64,000 bases of DNA from Glandiceps talaboti (lineage: Eukaryota; Hemichordata; Enteropneusta; Spengelidae), in the NCBI RefSeq assembly GCF_964340395.1, contig NC_135563.1, positions 18,278,151 through 18,342,150 on the forward strand, read 5' to 3'. Positions 45,797 to 64,000 of the stretch are shown here, piece by piece; position 1 is the first letter of the stretch; every line of letters starts with the position of its first letter. Position numbers and translations under genes: made by a program. The notes below the pieces were generated by a model that made no database searches, had not been told where the DNA came from, and saw nothing but the letters and a program-made list of their open reading frames with translations.

Positions 45797-48700
45797 AAAC
45801 ACGTAATTTGGAGTAGTTTTTGAAAAATTAAAATTCTGAAAAATTAATAGACAAGTTAATGAAAAATACCATACTTTCGTTATAAAATTAAATTCAGGAT
45901 TCCGTACAACTCGCAACACTTTAATTTATGCATTTGCAATGATAGGTCAACTGTAGAGGGCAGTATACATCGCCAAAAGTCGATTTCTTCACAAGGTTCA
46001 AAAAAGGCGAAATTGGGGCCGTTTGGACTGCAAAAACGCATTATTGCGTAATAGTTGAAAAATGCGACTTTTTGGTGTGTAATCGATAATAACGTGTCCA
46101 CGGCCAAACCAAATCATCTCTTTTACATTTCATAAACTCAAACACGTAATTTGGAGTAGTTTTTGAAAAATTAAAATTAATATTTCTGAAAAATTAATAG
46201 AAAAATTATGAAAAATGCCATACTTTTGTTATAAACTTAAATTCAAGATTCCTTACAACTCGCAAAATGTTAATTTATGCATTTGTAATGATAGGTCAAC
46301 TGTAGAGGGCAGTATACATCGCCAAAAGTCGATTTCTTCACAAAGTTCAAAAAAGGCGAAATTGGGGCCGTTTGGACTGCAAAAACGCATTATTGCGTAA
46401 TAGTTGAAAAATGCGACTTTTTGGTGTGTAATCGATAATAACGTGTCCACGGCCAAACCAAATCATCTCTTTTACATTTCATAAACTCAAACACGTAATT
46501 TGGAGTAGTTTTTGAAAAATTAAAATTAATATTTCTGAAAAATTAATAGAAAAATTATGAAAAATGCCATACTTTCGTTATAAACTTAAAATTCAAGATT
46601 CCTTACAACTCGCAAAATAATAATTTATGCATTTGTAATGATAGGTCAACTGTAGAGGGCAGTATACATCGCCAAAAGTCGATTTCTTCACAAAGTTCAA
46701 AAAAGGCGAAATTGGGGCCGTTTGGACTGCAAAAACGCATTATTGCGTAATAGTTGAAAAATGCGACTTTTTGGTGTGTAATCGATAATAACGTGTCCAC
46801 GGCCAAACCAAATCATCTCTTTTACATTTCATAAACTCAAACACGTAATTTGGAGTAGTTTTTGAAAAATTAAAATTAATATTTCTGAAAAATTAATAGA
46901 AAAATTATGAAAAATGTCATACTTTCGTTATAAACTTAAATTCAAGATTCCTTACAACTCGCAAAATAATAATTTATGCATTTGTAATGATAGGTCAACT
47001 GTAGAGGGCAGTATACATCGCCAAAAGTCGATTTCTTCACAAAGTTCAAAAAAGGCGAAATTGGGGCCGTTTGGACTGCAAAAACGCATTATTGCGTAAT
47101 AGTTGAAAAATGCGACTTTTTGGTGTGTAATCGATAATAACGTGTCCACGGCCAAACCAAATCATCTCTTTTACATTTCATAAACTCAAACACGTAATTT
47201 GGAGTAGTTTTTGAAAAATTAAAATTAATATTTCTGAAAAATTAATAGAAAAATTATGAAAAATGCCATACTTTCGTTATAAACTTAAAATTCAAGATTC
47301 CTTACAACTCGCAAAATAATAATTTATGCATTTGTAATGATAGGTCAACTGTAGAGGGCAGTATACATCGCCAAAAGTCGATTTCTTCACAAAGTTCAAA
47401 AAAGGCGAAATTGGGGCCGTTTGGACTGCAAAAACGCATTATTGCGTAATAGTTGAAAAATGCGACTTTTTGGTGTGTAATCGATAATAACGTGTCCACG
47501 GCCAAACCAAATCATCTCTTTTACATTTCATAAACTCAAACACGTAATTTGGAGTAGTTTTTGAAAAATTAAAATTAATATTTCTGAAAAATTAATAGAA
47601 AAATTATGAAAAATGCCATACTTTTGTTATAAACTTAAATTCAAGATTCCTTACAACTCGCAAAATGTAATTTATGCATTTGTAATGATAGGTCAACTGT
47701 AGAGGGCAGTATACATCGCCAAAAGTCGATTTCTTCACAAAGTTCAAAAAAGGCGAAATTGGGGCCGTTTGGACTGCAAAAACGCATTATTGCGTAATAG
47801 TTGAAAAATGCGACTTTTTGGTGTGTAATCGATAATAACGTGTCCACGGCCAAACCAAATCATCTCTTTTACATTTCATAAACTCAAACACGTAATTTGG
47901 AGTAGTTTTTGAAAAATTAAAATTAATATTTCTGAAAAATTAATAGAAAAATTATGAAAAATGCCATACTTTTGTTATAAACTTAAATTCAAGATTCCTT
48001 ACAACTCGCAAAATGTTAATTTATGCATTTGTAATGATAGGTCAACTGTAGAGGGCAGTATACATCGCCAAAAGTCGATTTCTTCACAAAGTTCAAAAAA
48101 GGCGAAATTGGGGCCGTTTGGACTGCAAAAACGCATTATTGCGTAATAGTTGAAAAATGCGACTTTTTGGTGTGTAATCGATAATAACGTGTCCACGGCC
48201 AAACCAAATCATCTCTTTTACATTTCATAAACTCAAACACGTAATTTGGAGTAGTTTTTGAAAAATTAAAATTAATATTTCTGAAAAATTAATAGAAAAA
48301 TTATGAAAAATGTCATACTTTCGTTATAAACTTAAATTCAAGATTCCTTACAACTCGCAAAATAATAATTTATGCATTTGTAATGATAGGTCAACTGTAG
48401 AGGGCAGTATACATCGCCAAAAGTCGATTTCTTCACAAAGTTCAAAAAAGGCGAAATTGGGGCCGTTTGGATTGCAAAAACGCATTATTGCGTAATAGTT
48501 GAAAAATGCGACTTTTTGGTGTGTAATCGATAATAACGTGTCCACGGCCAAACCAAATCATCTCTTTTACATTTCATAAACTCAAACACGTAATTTGGAG
48601 TAGTTTTTGAAAAATTAAAATTAATATTTCTGAAAAATTAATAGAAAAATTATGAAAAATGCCATACTTTCGTTATAAACTTAAAATTCAAGATTCCTTA

Positions 48701-50100
48701 CAACTCGCAAAATAATAATTTATGCATTTGTAATGATAGGTCAACTGTAGAGGGCAGTATACATCGCCAAAAGTCGATTTCTTCACAAAGTTCAAAAAAG
48801 GCGAAATTGGGGCCGTTTGGACTGCAAAAACGCATTATTGCGTAATAGTTGAAAAATGCGACTTTTTGGTGTGTAATCGATAATAACGTGTCCACGGCCA
48901 AACCAAATCATCTCTTTTACATTTCATAAACTCAAACACGTAATTTGGAGTAGTTTTTGAAAAATTAATATTAATATTTCTGAAAAATTAATAGAAAAAT
49001 TATGAAAAATGCCATACTTTCGTTATAAACTTAAATTCAAGATTCCTTACAACTCGCAAAATGTTAATTTATGCATTTGTAATGATAGGTCAACTGTAGA
49101 GGGCAGTATACATCGCCAAAAGTCGATTTCTTCACAAAGGTCAAAAAAGGCGAAATTGGGGCCATTTGGACTGCAAAAACGCATTATTGCGTAATAGTTG
49201 AAAAATGCGACTTTTTTTGTGTGTAACCGATAATAACGTGTCCACGGCCAAACCAAATCATCTCTTTTACGTTTCATAAACTCAAACACGTAATTTGGAG
49301 TAGTTTTTGAAAATTTAAAATTAATATTTCTGAAAAATTAATAGAAAAATTAATGAAAAATGCCATACTTTCGTTATAAACTTAAATTCAAGATTCCTTA
49401 CAACACGTAACACTTTAATTTATGCATTTGTAATGATAGGTCAACTGTAGAGGGCAGTATACATCGCCAAAAGTCGAAATTTGGGCTGTTTGGACTGCAA
49501 AAACGTATTATTGCGTAATAGTTGAAAAATGCGACTTTTTGGTGTGTAATTTGATAATAACGTGTCCACGGCCAAACCAAATGATCTCTTTTACGTTTCA
49601 TAAACTCAAACATGTAATTTGGAGTAGTTGTTGAAAATTTAAAATTAATATTTCTGAAAAATTAATAGAAATATTAATGAAAAATGCCATACTTTCGCTA
49701 TAAACTTAAATTCAAGATTCCTTACAACTCGTAACACTTATTTGTAATACGTCAACTGTAGAGGGCAGTATACATCGCCAAAAGTCGATTTCTTCACAAA
49801 GGTCAAAAAAGGCGAAATTGGGGCCGTTTGGACTGCAAAAACGCATTATTGCGTAATAGTTGAGAAATGCGACTTTTTGGTGTGTAATCGATAATAATGT
49901 GTCCACGGCCAAACCAAATCATCTCTTTTACTTTTCATAATATCAAACACGTAATTTGGAGTAGTTTTTGAAAAATTAAAATTAATATGAAAAATTAAAT
50001 AGAAAAATTAATGAAAAATGCCAAACTTTCGTTATAAACTTAAAATTCAAGATTCTTTACAACTCGCAACACTTTAATTTATGCATTTGTAATGATAGGT
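45797..50100. repeat. satellite array, ~349-bp unit, ~12 copies
   Basis: Tandem head-to-tail units of 349-350 bp. Landmarks recurring in each are CAAACACGTAATTTGGAGTA, GATAGGTCAACTGTAGAGGG, GGCGAAATTGGGGCCGTTTG and CGATAATAACGTGTCCACGG. The central copies (about 46140-49200) are almost identical and fall into a few subtypes by small differences (CTTAAATTC or CTTAAAATTC; AAAATGTTAA or AAAATAATAA; GCCATAC or GTCATAC). The outermost copies are more diverged and carry deletions; one near 49475 lacks about 25 bp. The repeated 61-67-codon frames on both strands follow from unit identity and are not evidence of coding. Confidence 0.95.
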
Positions 50101-50103
50101 CAA

Positions 50104-50247
50104 CCAAACTCTACAGATGCACAAGATCAACTTGATGTTTTTATGAAATCGCAAATAAGTGTACATGATATAAAATCATGAAATGACTCTCCAGAACCCA
50201 TACTTTATGAAAATGGCTGTTTCCTGGAATGGTGTTCTCCTTTAACG
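50104..50247 (-). repeat. dispersed repeat copy, same family as 37269-37430
   Basis: Reverse complement begins TTAAAGGAGAACACCATTCC and continues with GGGTTCTGGAGAGTCATTTC, CATGATTTTATATCATG and CATCAAGTTGATCTTGTGCA. It abuts the truncated last satellite unit at about 50104. Confidence 0.7.
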
Positions 50248-50249
50248 TA

Positions 50250-53200
50250 CAACTGTTAGGTAGAGTACATGGGTGAGGCTATCGCAGGGTAGATGACGAG
50301 TCAGGACCATCAAGCGGACCATACACCTTGATTCATTCAATTCAAATTAAATATCAGAGTCAGGCAGACAGAATTCATGCTGATTTGTAATAGAAACTCT
50401 CTTTTATTTAGTACTCAAAAAACTCTTTACAAAACTAGAAGTCGGTACTGCTAAAAATTTATCCGACAATCTGTACACAAGATAATCAAAATGTAGACAA
50501 AACAGAGTCTTAGGGTGTTTTTAAGAACATGATTGGTCAGTTATTTTAGCATAAAAAATAGCAGTTTAAAAGTATCAATGGCAGTGAGTGACTTTTCAAT
50601 CTAGCACTTTCTTGCTTTGCTTTGGTTTTTGCCATTTTAAAGCTGTTTTTCTGTGGCAGTTTTACATAAATATGAAAGGACAACAAAAATATACACACCG
50701 TACCTGTGTATATACAAACAAATAAATTTATAAGTACACTACACTAAATAACAGCCTTACAGAAACTAGAATCTAAGTACATGAACTTTAGAACAAAAAT
50801 TTAGTGGTAAACTTTGAAATAATGGTGGGTACATTGCTATCCAATAACATGCTATGTACAATACAAATGTAAAACTATAAAACTATTTAAAATTAATCAA
50901 CTAACCTAATTCACTTAGTTATGATGTAAGGCTGTTACACAGTAGTAGTAGTAGCAGTTTTGATGTCAAACCGGTAAAATGCAAATAGAGTTGCCACTTG
51001 GTTTTTTTCCCCCTTTCTATAACTACACAGGAAAGACTGGTCACTAAATGAACAATACAGAGAGTTCCTGAACTACTTTTTACCCACTGTTTGCACTTCT
51101 AACAAGTAGGCATGCTTACAGAAAATGTTGTAACAACAAAAAGTCCCGCAAATGTCCTACAATGTGATGTACTTTAAGTAGTTACTCTCAGTTAGCAAAA
51201 GAATGGCTATAGAAAGACAAAGTCTGTGGAACTGAAATGATACAAAAATATATAAACCCAACAGAACGTAAGTATTTGGCACTGTAAATATCACACAAGC
51301 TAGCTATCATAATTTGCTGTAGGAACACATAAGGACTCTGACCCATCTCATGTACTAATGTTACCTGCTTCTCGTATACAACATCTATTCAGCTGTATAT
51401 AGAAATTGTCCAAAAGTGCTAGAATCCAACTCCCATCTAAAATCTTTTAATGTACTTCTTGTTTTACCACTGTGCAACTATACTACTAGTCTTTTCTACG
51501 TATACACTGACAGGATACACTGATATAATTCTGGCATTTTAGGCAGTTTGAGTCTCAAAAAATCTGTTGCATGCACACTAGAATTTGTGTAATAGTTCAT
51601 AGCTGTATGAAGGATATCTCTTTATGAAACTAGTTACTGTTTCGGCAAGTCTTTTAAAACTAAAAATTTTGTACAATTGGACTACAGCAGACAGCATTGA
51701 GTTCCTGTTCAAAACGTACTGTTTTGATTCTTTTTACAAGGCATGTCAAATTCAGAAACTTAAATTGTGGCGGTAACCCACAGATGTATAGCCTGAAAGA
51801 TTCATTGTGGTGTATAATGTCACTCATGATCTTCAACTTGGGCCAAAAAAAATTGTGTGGTTCCAATAACTATTTCAAAACAGGGTAGGTAGGATTTATT
51901 TTTTTATCTTCGAGGATATGTCACATATTTACAGCGGTCAACAGAGACTTATTGATGTATTCACACTTTCTGTACTATACGCAGAAGACATCATGTGATA
52001 CTCTGTATTCCATCATGTTGTTATGATCACGAGGCATTGACGTCTTCAAATCTCGATTTTTGATAATTTTTAAAATTACCTAAAACAAGTTTAAGGTGGC
52101 AGTAGAAAACTAGGTTGGGTCGGGTTACCAGAACCAAACATTTTTTCTTCTTGCTGTATGGTTAACAGTAGCATCAACACTACCGAATCTTTCAGTCTGA
52201 CAGAAATATAAACCAAATACTTTGAAATCATGATTGAAATCTGAGTAAACAGTTTGTGATGGCAATGTTTTAAAGTATACACAGACTAATACTTTTGAAG
52301 TAGTTGAACAATCAACTCATCACTAACATCAGGACTGAGAGTTAAGCCTTTCTATAAACAAATATGTTCCACAGGAAAAAATATAAACATTTTCATTTTT
52401 CTCCAAACTTTAGTATCAGTATGTAATTTCAATGCTGAAGGGCTTATAAAACAACATAACCCCTACTGGGCAGTGGTCCTGGGCTGTGAACACACACACA
52501 CACAGATATTAAGGCGTTGTCACTGTACAGCTGGTTAGCATCTCCTCGCATATACTGCAGTGCAAATGGTCACCTCACTAGGTGTAAATTTCATGCCTTG
52601 AGGGCCAAATTGGATAGTATTTCTTCCTAGTTGTATTGCCTGCTATTTGCCAATTTGTTTCTCAACCAAGGTCTACATAATTATTTTTTCAGAGGTGAGG
52701 GTCAATTTACATGGGAAGGGGAAGGTGATTAGATGCACCCCCTTCCTACCAAATTAAATAACACAAACTTCTAAGTTTGGATATGAGATATATACACAGA
52801 TAAGAATTGCTAAGAGTTGAGGACTTTGGTAGTAAACCATATGGATTCCTGGGAGAAACAGTTCCAAACCAGATCATTTCTTTTGTTCTCACTTCACAAT
52901 GTTTCGAAATGTAAAACTGGCTCAACCAACCAGAAAGCAAACTTGTACATAATTTGAAAACACTTCTTGACTCTGGTTTAGCAAGCATATCTGGGAAGAA
53001 ATACCATCTGTGGTTAAAAATCGCAATAAAAATGTGAACAATATATTGAGTAGCGAAGTACATCAAAAGCCCATATATACTATTGAACTAATATAATCTA
53101 TGTAGTAAAATTATTAAGCAAACACATAATATACACCCTCTACAGTTAGAGGTTCTGAAGTAATATCTTTCTCTCTCTCTCTCTACTATAATATTATTAT

Positions 53201-55295
53201 ACATATGTTGGCAGTGGTATGTAGCTTGGTATCAAAACACATGATAATTATAACAAGCCCCTTTTCTTGGACTATTGACTTACCACGTTTAATACTTTAC
53301 ATGATTTTAACCCAATAAAATTCTACCTTCTAGTTCAACACAACAGATGAATCTCCTATACCCTGTTTCGAACTAAACAGTAACATCTACGTTTTTCAAC
53401 TTTGTAACACGGGTAACTAAAATACTTTTTGTTTTTTACAGCTATCTTTTAAACATTAACTTCTAAAAATAGTATTTGCTTGCTTTTCTTACAAAAAATT
53501 TGAAAACAACATGATCATATTAAAATGCTTTTGTACAATCAAATAAATTTGTTCTTCACTCTCTGGATAAAAGTATTTTATAAAACAGACAAAAAACACT
53601 AAAATATTTCACCTCTTCATTTGGCAGACAAAAACCTCTTAAGTATCAAAATGGCAGGCAGAACAGTATTTTTCTAACTTTCCATTTTTTTTCTTCTTTG
53701 ACCACTGCATGCATGGTGTAAGTAACATCCCATTGATTGAAAATAAACCCTGATTTATGAGTGAAAAACTGTATTAATGTTCCATGGAGTTGCTATCCAT
53801 ATTATTAAACCAAAAAAATATTTCAATATACATGTGATTTACATTCTGTAACTGAAATTAGTTACTATTCCTATTTTAATTTCCATCAGTTTGGTTTCAA
53901 GTACTTGGACTTCTACAAATTTTGGAGTATCATCTCTCCTATTGCTTCTTGAACTTTTAAGTTTCAAATTAAGATTTCAAATATTAAGTGTTTGGCAGTT
54001 ATTTGAGTGTTTACTCATTGAAGTTGTTGAACTTCATTCAAAACAATTGCTGAAACAAAATGCCCTTATTTCTATTTCTTGGACTAGGATTCATTGAAGT
54101 ACCTACCAGTGATGGTATTTTTTGGTATGAAATAAGGTGTATAACAGTATATTAACTGATGTAAGTTCTTTAGATAGAAGGGTAACATTGGATACATACA
54201 AACATCACAAGTCCACTCCCCTATGGACTCAACACCTGGCTTCAGTTTGTTTGTTTGCTGTTGCTAGCCACCAATGTTTTGTTGTCTACCTCACATCTTA
54301 AAATCTTCAACTGATAAGTTGTGACATGCATATTTCTGTTCACTGATATTTACATTTCTACTGCTACAAGGAGTGCAGTAGGTAAAACTGACACCTGCCA
54401 TGAATTGTGCTGATCAAAACGATAACTATCGGTTTGACAGGTACATTTGTAAAGTTTACACCATCTTGTCTTCTCCCATCTATTGGTACTTTTACAGCTA
54501 TCACTACAAAACATTTAGGATGTTAGATGTGACTTTTCTTCACATTCAACAGTAAAAATATCCTGGCAGTGAACAAAATCTACCGTACGTAACCAGCTAA
54601 TATTGCAGACTAGAAATCTGTCTTTTATAATACAGTTCTGCAGATATCTACAGCTGCACCAAAAGTTGGAAGACAATAAATCGTGTTGGCAATTAAAGTA
54701 AATTATTTCAAGGCACTATGGCAGTTCAGTTGAGTGGTTATGGACGACGAATCAATCCATGCTTTATTTAGTGTAAATCTTCTATCCTATGTAGTAGTAG
54801 TAGTAGCACTGTAATGTTTTGTCTGTGTTTAGTCACACAGAATGGCAGTGTTGTCTGCTACATCTCTATCCATCCCATAAGGCAGTAATGGTTTTTTGGC
54901 TAGTCATCTGCACACCAGACATAACCTCTCTCAAGGTAAGGAAGGCACTTAAAACAGTAAATTTTTCTACATAAAAGGAAAAGTCTCATGACTGTTTCAA
55001 CAGTTCATGGCTGTGTCCTGAGATCCTATCAAGTCCAAGTACGCCTGACAAAAGCCATTGAATGACTCTCTTCTCAGCTGACTCTTCTTCACCACTATTT
55101 ATCTCAAGTCCATATCTTGTGTTTAAACTTCTCTTCTATTGTTTTACATCTTTTTACAACTCTACAGCTATCTATGCCCATCAAACAAGCATTTTCCTCA
55201 CCAAGCATTTCACTACTTTACATCAGTTCTGTACATATATAGACCTGCAATATTTTGTACACTGTTTGTTCGTAGTTTGTCATGGTTGTGGGTTT
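50250..55295 (-). other. FGFR 3'UTR / downstream flank
   Basis: No coding exon was found in 5 kb. Minus-strand AATAAA signals include one at 54763-54768 (about 530 nt after the stop) and a distal one at 50403-50408, so either a short or a ~4.9-kb 3'UTR is possible. It contains only short simple repeats (CA near 52491, TC near 53168). Confidence 0.5.
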
Positions 55296-63915
<8,620 letters not shown>

Positions 63916-64000
63916 CTGGGAACAGAAAGATAACATGTAAATGACCTGCACCCATGAACCTCTTCATAGGGCTGGATTTGCCATTTCACATCTCTACCAA

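Larger units (their letters stand above)
45760..50247. mobile_element. possible inverted-repeat element containing the satellite array
   Basis: Just left of the array is GGCAACACCACTCCTGGAAAT (about 45763-45783; one flanking base included). Just right of it, reversed, is TTAAAGGAGAACACCATTCC then AGGAAACAGCC (ending 50247). These match as diverged inverted termini, and the right one belongs to the dispersed family also seen at 37269. The satellite would then be an internal tandem expansion of a non-autonomous element. Left-terminus similarity is limited to about 18 bases, so this is tentative. Confidence 0.4.

Noticed and set aside
46215-49912. Near-identical 61-67-codon frames on both strands repeated every ~349 bp
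   Set aside because: They follow from satellite unit identity; both strands are open, units with deletions break the frame, and no protein features are visible.
45797-50100. CRISPR-like or regulatory repeat array
   Set aside because: Units of ~349 bp without spacers, in an animal genome; a satellite explains it.

Overview
This is a piece of an AT-rich animal nuclear genome. It carries multi-exon genes with GT-AG introns, abundant microsatellites, MITE-like DNA transposons, a DIRS-type retroelement remnant and a satellite array. The proteins are clearly bilaterian, with recognisable vertebrate orthologues. The style (one FGFR gene, moderate introns, many TGTACATG-like simple motifs, hAT and DIRS elements) suggests a marine invertebrate such as a hemichordate, cephalochordate, brachiopod or relative. 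The sequence alone does not settle the phylum.

Layout, left to right. (1) 250-11925, + strand: 14 exons of a BTBD16-like BTB/BACK protein whose 5' end lies off the left edge. (2) 11926-15111: its 3'UTR and the convergent intergenic space, holding a ~400-bp inverted repeat. (3) 15112-17175, - strand: a complete 3-exon MGMT gene (O6-methylguanine-DNA methyltransferase). (4) 17176-17532: a compact divergent promoter shared by MGMT and the next gene. (5) 17533-40794, + strand: a complete 12-exon CLINT1/epsinR gene (ENTH domain, 769 aa predicted). Its introns host nested transposons, an intact hAT transposase gene, a (CA)n tract and a 1.1-kb 29-bp minisatellite. (6) 40795-42842: CLINT1 3'UTR. (7) 42843-44002: a broken DIRS-like retroelement. 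(8) 44186-45675: two possible orphan exons on opposite strands. (9) 45760-50247: a satellite array with a ~349-bp unit that appears to lie between diverged inverted repeats. (10) 50250-63915, - strand: the long 3' flank/UTR and 12 exons of an FGF receptor, from the second half of Ig2 through the whole tyrosine kinase and C-tail. Its N-terminal exons lie beyond the right edge.

The host genes do not form a pathway. They are a TGN/endosome clathrin adaptor, a DNA-repair suicide enzyme, a BTB protein of unknown role and a receptor tyrosine kinase. Their linkage is informative: FGFR2, BTBD16 and MGMT are together on human 10q26, and CLINT1 is on 5q with FGFR4, so the window looks like a preserved piece of the pre-duplication FGFR neighbourhood. 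The mobile elements give the most unusual structure: a hAT element with a 5-bp target duplication 33 bp after a splice donor, a palindromic hAT-like element nested inside a MITE with perfect target duplications at both levels, and a satellite inside an inverted-repeat frame. All exon models were read by eye from splice sites and reading frame, with no transcript support.
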